Shown here piece after piece: positions 7,995 to 19,000 of a DNA stretch of 41,379 nt. The DNA lies in contig CAMYMC010000044.1 in assembly GCA_947259365.1 (NCBI GenBank), forward strand, positions 1-41,379, written 5' to 3'. How positions within the stretch are numbered: the first letter of the stretch is position 1; each line of letters begins with the position of its first letter. The position numbers and the translations under genes are program-made. Origin of the DNA: an uncultured Acidimicrobiaceae bacterium. Its GTDB lineage: Bacteria > Actinomycetota > Acidimicrobiia > Spongiisociales > UBA5794. The notes beneath the pieces were generated by a model. That model saw only the letters and a list, made by a program, of their open reading frames with translations. It had not been told where the DNA came from and did no database searches.

Positions 7995-10163
7995 TCACTC
8001 GTCGGGTGGCAGCGTGGTCGTCGTGGTGGTCGTGGTCGTGGTGGTCGTGGTCGTGGGCGGCGGCAGCACGCCCAGCTCTACCCGGATCGTGCTGCCGTCC
8101 GGCACGAGGGCGCCGGGAGCCTGGTCCTGGGAGGCGACGAAGCCTGCGAGCCCGCTCTCCTCGCTCACCTCGGTCTGACCGACGACCTGGAGGAACAACC
8201 CGAGCGCTTCGAGCTGGACATCAGCCTCGGCTTCGCTGAGCCCGAGGAGCGGCGGCACCTCGACCTGGCGGAGCTCACCGAGCTGGACGCTGATCTCGTC
8301 GCTCGGCAAGACCTCTTCGCCGGCGGGCGGGCTCTGAGCGGCGATCCGCCCGGCGAGACCGGAGACGGCCGTCACCTCGATCGTGTCATCGAGGACGACG
8401 ATGATGAGCCCGAGACCCGTCGCGGTGTCCCGGGCCTCCCGCAATGTCCTGCCGACGAGATCCGGCACCGGGAACGGCTCGGGGCCCGTCGACACGAAGA
8501 GCGTGATCGGGGCCTCCCTCGGAACGAGCTGCCCCGCAGCCGGCTGGGTGCTGATGACAAAGCCGGCGAGGACCGTGTCGGAGAACGTCTCTTCGAACGA
8601 GACGCTGGTGAAGCCCTCCCTGTTCAGCTGGCGCTCGGCCGTGTCCTGGGCGACGTTCGAGACGTCCGGCATGGTGAGGGCGAACGGCCCCGACGACACC
8701 TCGAGGTTGACTGCCGTCGCCTCAGCCGCCGGTGTCCCGGGCCGAGGCGACTGGTCGATGACCGTTCCCTCCGGTACGGAGTCGTCGAAGCGGTAGTCGA
8801 CGAGCCCGACGACGAAATCATCGGCCTCGATGAGCTCGCGGGCGCGTTCTTCGGGGAGGTCGAGAAGGTTGGGGATCGCAAACTGCTGTGGGCCGGTGGA
8901 GAGAACAACCGTCACGAACTGGTCCGGATCGAGCTGGGTCCCCGCCGACGGCTCGGTGGCGATCACGAACCCGGCGGCGACGGCGTCGGACACCTGTTCC
9001 TTCTGACGAACGTTGAGGCCGAGCGATTGCAGCTCCTCGAACGCATCGGCGGCGGCCCGGTTGGTGAGGTCCGGTACCGCGATTCTCACGATCTCCGTTT
9101 CGGGGCTCCTCAGGATCTGGGTGAGGAGGAAGACGCCGACGGCCAGCACTGCGAGCAATCCGACGATCGTCACGATGTAGGACGCCTGGCTCCGGGTTTC
9201 GTCTCTTGCCGCGGCGACGACGCGGGCCGTTTCCGCGGGCGGGACGGTGGCGGGCGGTGTCGCCAGCACCTGGGTTGCCAGGGGCGTCTGCTGCGGGTGC
9301 GGTGCCGGCGCCGCCGGGGCCAAGGCGGCGATGGGTTCTTCGCCGGCCAGGTAGCGGAGGAGGTCGACCCGCATGTCCTCCGCGGTCTGGTAGCGCTCTG
9401 CGGGATCCTTCGCCATTGCCCGCTCGACGATCGCCTCGACCTCCGAAGGCACGTCGGGATTGATCTGGCGCGGCGGGGGTGCGTACTCGGAGACGTGCTG
9501 ATAGGCGACGGCGACCGGGCTCTCCCCGGTGAACGGCGGCTGCCCGCTGACGAGTTCATAGAGCACGACGCCGAGCGAGTACACATCGGAGCGCTCGTCC
9601 GCCGGCAGCCCCTGGGCCTGCTCCGGGCTGAAGTACGTGGCGGTCCCGATCACCGCGCCCGTTCTCGTCAACTCCTCCGAGTCGTCGAGGGCTCTGGCGA
9701 TCCCGAAATCGGTGACCTTCACGCTCCCGTCGCCGGTGAGCATGATGTTGCCCGGCTTGACGTCCCGATGGAACACACCGGCCTGGTGGGCCACGCTCAG
9801 CGCCGCGGCGGCCTCGGCTGCGATCTCGGCCGCTCGCCTGGGGAGCAGCGCACCTTCCGTACGGCGGATGTCGCGCAGGGTCCGGCCGGGGATGAGCTCC
9901 ATGACCATGTAGTACGTGTCGCCGTCCTCACCGAAGTCGTAGATGTTGACGATGTTGGGGTGGGTGAGGTTGGCCGCGGCCTGGGCTTCCCGCTTGAAAC
10001 GGGTCACGAACGCCTCGTCGGCGGCGAACTGGGGATGGAGGATCTTGATCGCGACCGTCCGGCCCAGGGAGAGGTCCTCGGCCTGGAAGACATCGGCCAT
10101 GCCCCCTCGGGCGAGATGGCCGGTGATGCGATAGCGCCCGGACAGGACGCGGATCCCGGTCAC
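7995..10163 (-). CDS. pknB: Serine/threonine protein kinase with PASTA domains (PknB type)
   Basis: 722 residues from a GTG. The kinase domain covers about 10-275: Lys40 in VAIK, Asp134 in HRDVKPGN and Asp152 of the DFG motif. A Pro/Ala linker leads to a membrane helix (about 328-350). Outside are five PASTA repeats, which bind muropeptides or lipid II, ending near residue 695. PknB phosphorylates growth and wall proteins, including FHA partners encoded in the same cluster. The tail is an unusual run of Thr residues (TTTTTTTTT...) before LPPDE. No second kinase (PknA) gene lies between this gene and pbpA. The start is uncertain by a few codons because no good ribosome site is visible. Confidence 0.95.
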   Translation of the reverse strand: MTGIRVLSGRYRITGHLARGGMADVFQAEDLSLGRTVAIKILHPQFAADEAFVTRFKREAQAAANLTHPNIVNIYDFGEDGDTYYMVMELIPGRTLRDIRRTEGALLPRRAAEIAAEAAAALSVAHQAGVFHRDVKPGNIMLTGDGSVKVTDFGIARALDDSEELTRTGAVIGTATYFSPEQAQGLPADERSDVYSLGVVLYELVSGQPPFTGESPVAVAYQHVSEYAPPPRQINPDVPSEVEAIVERAMAKDPAERYQTAEDMRVDLLRYLAGEEPIAALAPAAPAPHPQQTPLATQVLATPPATVPPAETARVVAAARDETRSQASYIVTIVGLLAVLAVGVFLLTQILRSPETEIVRIAVPDLTNRAAADAFEELQSLGLNVRQKEQVSDAVAAGFVIATEPSAGTQLDPDQFVTVVLSTGPQQFAIPNLLDLPEERARELIEADDFVVGLVDYRFDDSVPEGTVIDQSPRPGTPAAEATAVNLEVSSGPFALTMPDVSNVAQDTAERQLNREGFTSVSFEETFSDTVLAGFVISTQPAAGQLVPREAPITLFVSTGPEPFPVPDLVGRTLREARDTATGLGLIIVVLDDTIEVTAVSGLAGRIAAQSPPAGEEVLPSDEISVQLGELRQVEVPPLLGLSEAEADVQLEALGLFLQVVGQTEVSEESGLAGFVASQDQAPGALVPDGSTIRVELGVLPPPTTTTTTTTTTTTTTLPPDE

Positions 10164-10202
10164 GGCGCGGAATGCTACCGGCGCGCGCCACTTGTGCCTC
10201 GA

Positions 10203-11665
<1,463 letters not shown>

Positions 11666-11669
<4 letters not shown>

Positions 11670-12964
11670 GCCCGATCCCCGTGCGAGATCCGGGCGAGGA
11701 GCGCCAGGATGACCATATTGGCGAGGAGCGACGAGCCGCCGTAGGACATGAACGGCAGCGTGATGCCGGTGACGGGGAGCAGCCGGATGACGCCGGCGAT
11801 GATGAGGATCGCCTGAACGCCGACGACGAGCGTGAGTCCGGCGGCGAGGAACTTGCGGAACAGATCGCGGGAGCGCAGGGCGATGCCCATGCCGGCCGCG
11901 ATGAGCAGGGCGAAGGCGGCGATGACGGCGATCGACCCGGCGAGCCCCATCTCCTCGGCGACGGCGGCGAAGACGAAGTCGGTGGATGCTGCGGGGATGA
12001 GGTCGGGGCGTCCCAGGGCGACGCCGGAGCCGGTGAGCGACCCGGAGCCGAGGGCGAAGAGGCTCTGGGCGATCTGAAACCCGGCGCCGGTGAAGTCGTC
12101 GAATGGATGGAGCCACGACGAGACCCGGCGCTGGACGTGGTCGAAGACCTGGAAGGCGATGATGCCGCCGGCGGCGGCGAGACCGCCGCCGGCGACGAGG
12201 TAGGCGGCCTTGCCGGTTGCCATGTAGACGAGTCCAACGAACAGAGCGAAGAGGAGCAGCGAGGCCCCGAGGTCACGCTGGTAGACGAGCACGCCGAACG
12301 AGGCGACAGCGGCGATGACGATCGGGCCGAAGTGTCGCGGCTCGGGGATCTGGAGACGGCCGATCCGGCGGGTCGCGGCCGACATCGCCGTGTGCCGGTC
12401 GGCGAGGTACGACGCGAGGAAGACCGTCAAGAGGACCTTGGCGATCTCGCCGGGTTGGAAGCTCAGCGACCGATCACCGAGCGGCAGCTCGAGCCTGACC
12501 CAGAGCCGTGACCCGTTGACCTCGGCCCCGTGCAGCGGCCACGTCTCGGGGAGGAGGGGGAGCAGCAGCAGCGCCACCGAGGCGGCGAGGAAGAGGTAGC
12601 GGTAGCGGCGCAGCACGGTGACGCCCTCGTCGCGGAGCAGGAAGACGACGAGGGCGGCGGCGAGGCCTCCGGCCAGCAGCCACCAGCGCTGGAGCGCGGC
12701 GAGCGGGTCGGCGTCGAGCCGGTACACCTCGGTGAGCCCGACGGCGACGAGCAGCGCTCCGATCGGGAACAGGTACGGATTCGCCGTCGGCGCCCACCTC
12801 CGCAAGGACAGGTGAACCGCTCCGAACGCGGCGACGAAGACGATGAAGGTGAGCGCCACCTGGGCATCGACGCCGACGCCTCGGGGGAAGTTGGCGAGGG
12901 CGGTGCCCATCGCGGCGATGACGGCGGCGAGCAGGAGCAGCGCCGCCTCGGCGTTGCGGCTCAT
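11666..12964 (-). CDS. rodA: SEDS-family peptidoglycan glycosyltransferase RodA
   Basis: 432 residues with about twelve membrane helices. SEDS landmarks are visible: WVRLELPLGDRSLSFQPGEIAK, the YQRDLGASLLLF segment with the catalytic-type Asp, and the C-terminal signature LPFMSYGGSSLLANM. It polymerises lipid II and works with PbpA. The ATG at 12964 overlaps the phosphatase stop (ATGA) and gives the expected MSRNAEAALLLLAAVIAAMG start; the longer frame was rejected. Confidence 0.95.
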
Positions 12965-13674
12965 GGGCTGACGTCGACGATGGCCACGGTCGTGTTGTCG
13001 AGGCCCCCGGCGCTGTTGGCGGCCTCCACCAGCGACCACGCCGCTTCTGAGGGATCGGCGGCGTCGGCGAGCAGCAACCCGATCGCGCGGTCGTCGACCA
13101 TGCCGGTGAGGCCGTCTGAGCAGAACATGACCCTGTCGCCCTCCCGTAGCTCGACGTCGTGGAAGTCGGCTTCGACGTCGGGCATTCCGATGACCCGGGT
13201 GAGCATGTGCCGCCTCGGGTGGCTTTGAGCCTGCAGCGGCGTCAGCTGCCCCTGGGAGACCATCTCGGCAACGAGAGTGTGGTCCTCGGTCAGCTGCTCG
13301 AGCTCGCCGTCGCGAAGGAGGTAGGCGCGGCTGTCACCGACGTGCCCCAGCTCGAGCGTGCCGTCCGGGTGGAAGATGCCGACCGTCAGCGTCGTGCCCA
13401 TGCCGCGCCGCGCCGGGTCCTCGACGACGGCGTCGAGCACGGCGCGATTGCTTCTCGCGATGCGTGCCCGGGCACCGGCGGCGTCGTCGTCGCCGGTGGC
13501 CGCTTCGATGGCGACGCGGCTGGCGACGTCACCGGCGGCGGCGCCGCCCATTCCGTCGGCAACCGCGATGATCTGCGGCCCGGGCCCGCTGCCGTCGGTT
13601 CGGGGGAACACGGAATCTTCGTTCATCTCGCGGACGTGACCGACGGCGGTCGCGGTTGCCCACCTGTAGTTCAT
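12961..13674 (-). CDS. pstP: PP2C-family protein phosphatase (PstP type)
   Basis: 237 residues forming one PP2C domain: REMNEDS, ADGMGG, GDSRAYLLRDG, CSDGLT and GGLDNTTVAIV give the metal-binding aspartates. It would reverse PknB phosphorylation. Mycobacterial PstP has a membrane helix and an extracellular domain after the catalytic domain; here the protein stops right after the PP2C fold, so it is cytosolic. ATGA overlaps join it to both fhaB and rodA. Confidence 0.93.
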   Translation of the reverse strand: MNYRWATATAVGHVREMNEDSVFPRTDGSGPGPQIIAVADGMGGAAAGDVASRVAIEAATGDDDAAGARARIARSNRAVLDAVVEDPARRGMGTTLTVGIFHPDGTLELGHVGDSRAYLLRDGELEQLTEDHTLVAEMVSQGQLTPLQAQSHPRRHMLTRVIGMPDVEADFHDVELREGDRVMFCSDGLTGMVDDRAIGLLLADAADPSEAAWSLVEAANSAGGLDNTTVAIVDVSP

Positions 13675-14084
13675 CTCACCTCCAGGATCGTCTTGCCGAT
13701 CTGGAGCGCATCGCCCTTCGCCAGTGTCGTCGGCACCGTGACCCGGCGCCCGTTGACGTACGTCCCGTTCGTGCTGCCGAGGTCCTGGGCGACGAGGTCC
13801 CCTTCGTTCAACCCGACTCTGACATGGAAGTCCGACGCGTACGGGTCGTCGATGACGACATCGGCGTCCTCACTGCGCCCGAGCACCGTGGCGCTGGTCA
13901 CCGGGATCCGCTTGCCGCTGAGCGACTCGGATCGGACGACGACGAGCTCGGCCGGTGACTTGCGGCCCCGACCGCGCGGCACCGGCCCGATGTGCGCGCT
14001 GATCGCCCTGGCCACCTGCCACAGAAAGAGGTAGATGAGGCCGATGAAGATGAGCTTGAGGAGGTTGAGGAACAGCGCTGGCAT
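13671..14084 (-). CDS. fhaB: Membrane-anchored FHA domain protein FhaB
   Basis: 137 residues. A hydrophobic helix occupies about 4-26 (LFLNLLKLIFIGLIYLFLWQ), and an FHA domain runs from about 48 to the end with LGRSEDADVVI, SDFHVRV and GSTNGTYVNGR. FHA domains bind phosphothreonine, here probably on PknB substrates or the division machinery. The ATG at 14084 has AGGAG at the right distance. The canonical Ser-Arg-His motif reads SDFH, a slightly altered phosphate-binding loop. Confidence 0.92.
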   Translation of the reverse strand: MPALFLNLLKLIFIGLIYLFLWQVARAISAHIGPVPRGRGRKSPAELVVVRSESLSGKRIPVTSATVLGRSEDADVVIDDPYASDFHVRVGLNEGDLVAQDLGSTNGTYVNGRRVTVPTTLAKGDALQIGKTILEVR

Positions 14085-14091
14085 GTCGCTC

Positions 14092-14751
14092 CTACGACAT
14101 CCGGAACGAGAACGTAGTCGGTCCCAGGGACACGTCGTCACCCGGCCGGAGCGAGACGGCGCTCGCGGACAGCGGACGCCCGTTGACCCTCGTCCCGTTG
14201 GCCGAGCCCGCATCCTGGATCCATGCCCGGCCTGCGGAACGGAACAGCACGGCGTGGCGTCTGGAGACCTCCGGATGGTCGATCCGGACGTCCGAGCCCT
14301 CAGCCCTGCCGATGAGGACTCGGTTGTCGGCGATGTCGTACGCCTTTCCCGCGGCGACGTCGAGCAGGATGCTCCACGCCGCCGTCTCGCCGGGTTCCGC
14401 CGAGCCGGTGCAGCCGATCGACCCCGGCTTCGCCCCGTCCTCGACTCTGACGTCGACCGAGATGGGACCCCCCGTCTTCCAACCCCGCTCGGCTGCGGTC
14501 GCTTCGAGGACGTGGGTCAGCTCCGCCGCGAGGTTCCCCTGATCGACGGCCCCGACGTCCGTCGCTGAGATGCCCAGGATCCACTGGTTGGGGATCTCGG
14601 GCCCGGCGGGTCCCTCGGTCTGCTGGAGATCGACCTCGCGGAGCAGGCGGTCGGCGATGTCGACGGGGTGGATGCGACCGCGAAAGACGGCCGCGGAGAG
14701 TCCGTCCACCAGGCGTTCCAGTCTCTTCTCGAGCTCGCGCGCGATTCGCAT
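14092..14751 (-). CDS. fhaA: FHA domain protein FhaA with DUF3662 domain
   Basis: 219 residues, shorter than mycobacterial FhaA because the long linker is missing. The N-terminal DUF3662 domain (about 1-110) starts MRIARELEKRLERLVDG and continues with FRGRIHPVDIADRLLREV. The C-terminal FHA domain (about 135-219) has IGRAEGSDVRI, SRRHAVLF and GSANGTRVNGR. FhaA recognises phosphorylated partners such as MurJ in mycobacteria. It is the first gene of the growth operon. The ATG at 14751 was chosen because the conserved N-terminus begins there and a -10 box lies just upstream. Confidence 0.93.
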   Translation of the reverse strand: MRIARELEKRLERLVDGLSAAVFRGRIHPVDIADRLLREVDLQQTEGPAGPEIPNQWILGISATDVGAVDQGNLAAELTHVLEATAAERGWKTGGPISVDVRVEDGAKPGSIGCTGSAEPGETAAWSILLDVAAGKAYDIADNRVLIGRAEGSDVRIDHPEVSRRHAVLFRSAGRAWIQDAGSANGTRVNGRPLSASAVSLRPGDDVSLGPTTFSFRMS

Positions 14752-14759
14752 TGCCGCGG

Positions 14760-14765
14760 ATTGTA
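14760..14765 (-). promoter_or_regulatory. -10 element of the fhaA-pknB operon, probably leaderless
   Basis: On the minus strand TACAAT ends 8 bases before the fhaA ATG, so transcription is expected to start at or within a base or two of the start codon. No ribosome site is visible, in agreement with a leaderless mRNA. Confidence 0.55.
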
Positions 14766-14820
14766 TGGAGGGGCGGCGGTTAGCGCACGGCTGCGGGTTC
14801 CGCGATCGGTCGGCTGTTGG

Positions 14821-14826
14821 TACCAT
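14821..14826 (+). promoter_or_regulatory. -10 element of the tRNA-Leu promoter
   Basis: TACCAT fits TANNNT and lies 12 bases before the tRNA 5' end, the same distance as at tRNA-Ala. The -35 region is not clear. Confidence 0.5.
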
Positions 14827-14838
14827 TTCGCGCTCCGA

Positions 14839-14922
<84 letters not shown>

Positions 14923-14927
14923 CGAAG

Positions 14928-15935
14928 ATGACGTATCCGCTAGCGGTTGACCGCCGGGCCCGCCGCCGGCGAAACCTTCTTCTCCTCGTGATTCTCGCCA
15001 TTGTCGTCGCGCTCGTCGTCCTCGCCGTGCGGTACCGCACCGAGGAGCGCCAGACGTCAGACTTTCTCGCCCTCGCCGAGGAGCTCGCCGACGGCGAGAT
15101 GGAGATGTCGGCCTCGCTCACCGGGCTGCTCACCGACATCGGCGATCTGGAGCGCCCCGACATCATCGCCCGCCTCGAGACACTGGCGGAGCGGTCCAAC
15201 GCGGTTCGGGACCGGTTGGAGGACGAAGCGGTGGTGCCCCGGCCTGCGGCGAAGGTGAGCGGGCTGTTCTCGGTCGCCGTCGACTCGTGGACCGTCGCCG
15301 TCGGGGGACTAGCGCAGGCGTTCACCGCCGTCCTCGACAGCGACAACGGCGACGAGACCGGCGATCGTATGCTCGCCAGAGCCTTCGAGGACTTGAGGGT
15401 CGGCGACGCTGCCTACCGGTCCTTCCTCGAGGAGGTCGACGCGATCGACCCCGAGCTCGTGACGAGAGACTTCCCCACGGTGGCGTTCGCCAGCGGCGAC
15501 GCCGAGCCGCTCTTCGACGCCACCGTCATCGCAGCGAGGCTGCGGGCGATCCGCAAACTCGCCGAGACCCACGATGTCGCCGTCACCGCGAACACCGAGC
15601 CGGAGGCGGTGACGGACGGCAACGGTGTCCACGTCCTGCCCGTGGCCGAGTCCTATACGGTGCTCGCCGTCGTGACGAACGAGGGCAATGTGGGAGAGGA
15701 GTCGATCGAGGTCTCGTTGCGTCTGCTCGCTCCCACTGCGGGCACCCCGCCGATCGAGGCGACCGAGCTCATCCCGTTCCTCGACGCGGGCGAGGCGACG
15801 ACGGTCCCGTTCGAAGCGCTCTCGCTCGCCCCAGGGCTCCTGTACGAGCTGCGGATCGTGGCGTCGATCTCCGACGACGCCGACGCGCAGGACAACACGT
15901 TCGAGCTGCCGTTCTTCACAAACGAGGCAGCATGA
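14928..15935 (+). CDS. Single-pass membrane protein with CARDB-like C-terminus
   Basis: 335 residues. A basic stretch (RRARRRR) precedes one membrane helix (about 17-36), and the rest is predicted outside. Residues 50-215 are mostly helical; residues 235-330 look like an immunoglobulin-like CARDB or DUF11 beta-sandwich (YTVLAVVTNEGNVGEESIEVSL, then VPFEALSLAPGLLYELRIV, ending in DNTFELPF). The function is unknown. It has no ribosome site because tRNA-Leu ends just before it, so translation may be leaderless after tRNA 3' processing. It is coupled by ATGA to the next gene. Confidence 0.85.
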   Translation: MTYPLAVDRRARRRRNLLLLVILAIVVALVVLAVRYRTEERQTSDFLALAEELADGEMEMSASLTGLLTDIGDLERPDIIARLETLAERSNAVRDRLEDEAVVPRPAAKVSGLFSVAVDSWTVAVGGLAQAFTAVLDSDNGDETGDRMLARAFEDLRVGDAAYRSFLEEVDAIDPELVTRDFPTVAFASGDAEPLFDATVIAARLRAIRKLAETHDVAVTANTEPEAVTDGNGVHVLPVAESYTVLAVVTNEGNVGEESIEVSLRLLAPTAGTPPIEATELIPFLDAGEATTVPFEALSLAPGLLYELRIVASISDDADAQDNTFELPFFTNEAA

Positions 15936-16378
15936 GCGTCCTCGCCGTGGCCCTCGCCGCGATCGCGCTGGCGACGTCGCTCGTGCTCGTGTCCCACGTC
16001 GTGGCGTTGCGGAAGCGGCTCGCCGCGGTCCCCCAAGACAAAGACGTCGTGACGCTGCTGCGCAGCCTCGACCGGGACCTCGACCGGCTCGAGCGGGTCG
16101 TCGACGACGTGGTCCCCCGGCTCGGGGCGCTCGAGCGCCAACTCCCGCAGACGATCAGCCGCACCGGGGTGGTCGTCTACGACGCGTTCGGCGACATTGC
16201 CGGGAACAGGTCCCGCTCGATCGCACTGCTCGACGCCAACGGCGATGGGCTCGTCATCAGCCTGCTCGTGGGCAGGGGCGAGACGCTCTTCTACACGAAA
16301 CAGGTGCGGGCGCGGCGGGGCCTCGAGGAGCTCTCTCCGGAAGAGGAGGAAGCCGTCGACCGTGCCATGCGGCGGTAG
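15932..16378 (+). CDS. DUF4446 family membrane protein
   Basis: 148 residues. One N-terminal helix (about 2-24) is followed by a short heptad-like coiled segment (about 38-75) and the conserved DUF4446 core: VVVYDAFGDIAGNRSRSIAL, then LDANGDGLVISLLVGRG and the terminal LSPEEEEAVDRAM. The biochemical role of DUF4446 is not established. The ATGA overlap with the preceding membrane protein suggests they work together; serS follows 11 bases later. Confidence 0.88.
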   Translation: MSVLAVALAAIALATSLVLVSHVVALRKRLAAVPQDKDVVTLLRSLDRDLDRLERVVDDVVPRLGALERQLPQTISRTGVVVYDAFGDIAGNRSRSIALLDANGDGLVISLLVGRGETLFYTKQVRARRGLEELSPEEEEAVDRAMRR

Positions 16379-16389
16379 CATCCCGCGCG

Positions 16390-17640
16390 ATGCTCGACGT
16401 CGGCGTGCTGCGCAACGACCCCGACACCCTTCGCGCCTCGCTCGGGCGCCGGGGTCTCGACGTGGATGTCGCCGCGCTCGGCGAGTTCGACGCCCGCAGG
16501 CGCCGGGCGCGCGCCGAGGCCGAAGAGCTCCGCGCCGAGCAGAAGGAGCTCGGCAGGTCGATCGCAGGCCTCGACGGACCCGCCAAGGACGAGGCCGTCG
16601 CCAGGGCGGGCTCGCTGGCGGACGAGTACAAAGCGGCGCTCGCCGCAGCAGACGCACTCGACGCCGAGTTCAACGCGACCTGGCTGACGCTGCCCAACCT
16701 CGTCGATCCGACCGCCGCCGACGGGCTCACGGAGGAGGACGCCGAGGAGTTGCGGCGCTGGGGCGAGGTCCTCGTCGGCGACGGCCTGCGCGACCACGTC
16801 GAGCTCGGTGAGCTCCACGGCATCATCGACGTCGAGCGCTCGGCGAAAGTGTCGGGCACCCGGTTCGGCTACTTGTTCGGTCCGCTGGCCCGCCTCGAGT
16901 TCGCCCTCGTCCAGTGGGCGATGGACCGCCTCGAGCCGTACGGGTTCGTTCCGGTGGTTCCTCCCGTCCTCGTGCGGGCGGCCGCCCTGTTCGGCACGGG
17001 CTTCTTCCCCGGCGACCGCGACCAGGTCTACGCCGTCGAGGCCGACGAGCTCTACCTCGTCGGCACGTCGGAAGTGAGCCTCGCCGCCATGCACGGCGAC
17101 GAGATCTTCGACGCCGATCGACTGCCGCTGCGCTACGCCGGATTCTCGACGTGCTTCCGGCGTGAGGCCGGTGCCCACGGCAAGGACACGCGAGGGATCT
17201 TCCGCGTCCACCAGTTCGACAAGCTGGAGATGTTCATCTTCTGCCATCCCGACGACTCGGCGGACCAGCACGAGTTCCTGCTCGCCCGGGAGGAGGAGCT
17301 GGTGCAGGCGCTCGACCTTCCGTACCGCGTCGTCAACGTCGCCGCCGGTGACCTCGGCGCTTCGGCGGCGAAGAAGTACGACATCGAGGCGTGGTTCCCC
17401 GGCCAGCAGCGGTACCGGGAGATCACGTCGACGTCGAACACCACCGACTTCCAGTCACGGCGCCTCAAGATCCGGTTTCGCGACGAGAGCGGCAACCGCC
17501 TCGTGCACACGCTCAACGGCACCGCGATCGCCATGGGCCGCACCCTCATCGCCATCGTCGAGAACCACCAGCAACCCGACGGCAGCATCGAGGTGCCCGA
17601 GGCGCTGCGGCCGTACGTCGGCTTCAACGCCATCGGCTGA
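16390..17640 (+). CDS. serS: Seryl-tRNA synthetase
   Basis: 416 residues. The N-terminal long antiparallel coiled coil (about 30-105) grips the tRNA-Ser variable arm. The class II catalytic core follows, with motif 2 (FRREAGAHGKDTRGIFR) and motif 3 (NGTAIAMGRTLIAIVENHQ). It charges tRNA-Ser and tRNA-Sec with serine in the cytosol. Length is normal. The ATG at 16390 gives the usual start MLDVGVLRNDPD. Four of its tRNA substrates are encoded 7-11 kb downstream in this window. Confidence 0.97.
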   Translation: MLDVGVLRNDPDTLRASLGRRGLDVDVAALGEFDARRRRARAEAEELRAEQKELGRSIAGLDGPAKDEAVARAGSLADEYKAALAAADALDAEFNATWLTLPNLVDPTAADGLTEEDAEELRRWGEVLVGDGLRDHVELGELHGIIDVERSAKVSGTRFGYLFGPLARLEFALVQWAMDRLEPYGFVPVVPPVLVRAAALFGTGFFPGDRDQVYAVEADELYLVGTSEVSLAAMHGDEIFDADRLPLRYAGFSTCFRREAGAHGKDTRGIFRVHQFDKLEMFIFCHPDDSADQHEFLLAREEELVQALDLPYRVVNVAAGDLGASAAKKYDIEAWFPGQQRYREITSTSNTTDFQSRRLKIRFRDESGNRLVHTLNGTAIAMGRTLIAIVENHQQPDGSIEVPEALRPYVGFNAIG

Positions 17641-17686
17641 CGGGCTGGACTGGCGAAACCCGCCGCGTGCCTGGAGACTGAGCGGA

Positions 17687-18313
17687 ATGCCGGACATCGA
17701 CGTGTTCGCCGACATCGCGGGCAAGTACGACCGCATCAACAAGATCCTCTCGCTGGGGCGGGACCAGGCCTGGCGGGAGGAGGTGATCGCCGGCCTCCCC
17801 GAGGGCCGTCTGCTCGACCTCGGCGGAGGCACCGGAGCCGCCAACGCCGTCTTCGGTGATCGCGACGTCGTCGCCCTCGACCCATCGCTCGTGATGCTCG
17901 GCCGCAACCCGGCGGCGCGGAGGGTGGCGGCGGTCGGGGAGCGGCTCCCGTTCACGGCCGGCTCCTTCGACGCCGTGTTCTCCGCCTACGTCTTTCGGAA
18001 CCTGGAGTCGGTCCCGGCAACGATCGCCGAGATGGCCCGGGTCCTGCGGCCTGGCGGTCGCGCTGGCGTCGTCGATCTGGGGAGACCGCGGCACCCGGTA
18101 ACGCGAGGCATCCACCGCGCCGGCACCTCGATGGTGCTGGGCACGGTCGGTCTCGCCTTCGGGGCTACGACGGAGTACCGCTACCTGCACCGCAGCCTCG
18201 ACAAGCTCCCGCCGCCCGAGGAGCTGTTCTCCGCCGTCGCCCTCCGGCTCGCCCGGGTGTGGCGCATGGGCCCGCTCGGGTTCGTGTACGGGGCGATCCT
18301 GGAGCGGGTCTGA
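17687..18313 (+). CDS. UbiE/MenG-type methyltransferase
   Basis: 208 residues, class I SAM-dependent methyltransferase. Motif I is LLDLGGGTGAAN, motif post-I is VVALDPS, and the family segment SAYVFRNLESVPATIAEMARVLRPGG matches UbiE/MenG proteins, which carry out the last methylation of demethylmenaquinone. The N-terminal FADIAGKYDRINKILSLGRDQAWR is also typical. Menaquinone synthesis is the likely role in an actinobacterium. No other men gene is in the window, so a related substrate cannot be excluded. Confidence 0.85.
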   Translation: MPDIDVFADIAGKYDRINKILSLGRDQAWREEVIAGLPEGRLLDLGGGTGAANAVFGDRDVVALDPSLVMLGRNPAARRVAAVGERLPFTAGSFDAVFSAYVFRNLESVPATIAEMARVLRPGGRAGVVDLGRPRHPVTRGIHRAGTSMVLGTVGLAFGATTEYRYLHRSLDKLPPPEELFSAVALRLARVWRMGPLGFVYGAILERV

Positions 18314-18319
18314 CCGGCC

Positions 18320-18838
18320 ATGGTGTACGCGTCCCCCGGCAGGAGGCTGCTCGGCTTCATCCTCGACCTCTTCGTCCTCGCCGCGGCGTCGGCCCTCGCG
18401 TTGCCCTTCTTCGACGTGACGCTGGAACAGCTCAGGCTGGGGGACCTCCCGCCGGGATGGCAGCTCCTGTACACGGCGATGTTCGGCGTCTACCAGGTCG
18501 GGTTCGTGGCATGGCGCGGCCAGACCCCGGGCAAGATCGCCCTCCGTACCAAGGTCGTCGACGACAGCCGCGGCGAGATTCCGTCCCTCGGCTCGGCCGC
18601 CATCCGCTGGGTCATCGTGGCGGCGGCCTCGTCGCTTCCCGGGCTCGGCCTCATCGCCCCGGTCATCGTCTACGGATGGCTGCTCATCAATCCGCGCCGT
18701 CAGGGCGTTCACGACATCGCGGCGCGCACCGTTGTCATCGACCTCATGCTGCCGACGGCGCCGCCGCCCGATCCGCCGCGCCGCGCCGAGGACGGGGAGC
18801 CGGCGCCGCCGGAAGCTGGCAATGGCGACGCCGGGTGA
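18320..18838 (+). CDS. RDD family membrane protein
   Basis: 172 residues with the RDD domain: first helix with RRLLGFILDLFVLA (Arg and Asp of the motif), the G(K)T-type loop RGQTPGKIALRTKVVDD, and three membrane helices in total. The tail from about 145 is polar and rich in Pro and Glu. RDD proteins are proposed ion or small-molecule transporters or chaperone-like factors; the substrate is unknown. It starts 6 bases after the methyltransferase stop. Confidence 0.85.
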   Translation: MVYASPGRRLLGFILDLFVLAAASALALPFFDVTLEQLRLGDLPPGWQLLYTAMFGVYQVGFVAWRGQTPGKIALRTKVVDDSRGEIPSLGSAAIRWVIVAAASSLPGLGLIAPVIVYGWLLINPRRQGVHDIAARTVVIDLMLPTAPPPDPPRRAEDGEPAPPEAGNGDAG

Positions 18839-18888
18839 CCCGTGCACCCCGCCGTCGAACGTTCGTCGCCCGGCGCGTTCCGGGACAT

Positions 18889-19000
18889 CGACTCCCGCCA
18901 GGCACTCCTACGGCACCCGGGACCGGCTCGCTTAGGGCTGCTTCCTTCCGGACCTGACCCGGTTCACGACGTCCCGCCGCGTAGGACCCGGCGATCACCA
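18889..19000 (-). ncRNA. ffs: Signal recognition particle RNA (4.5S, small bacterial type)
   Basis: The minus strand over 18936-18959 reads GGTCAGGTCCGGAAGGAAGC followed by AGCC, the universal SRP domain IV loop bound by Ffh. Flanking strands pair into the long hairpin: GGGAC with GTCCC and TCCTACG with CGTAGGA. The ends are estimated from pairing and may be off by about 10 bases. Three short hairpins (19019-19043, 19043-19059 and 19096-19112) lie between it and the next gene; I cannot assign them a role. Nothing else is seen in the 18839-19195 gap. Confidence 0.9.
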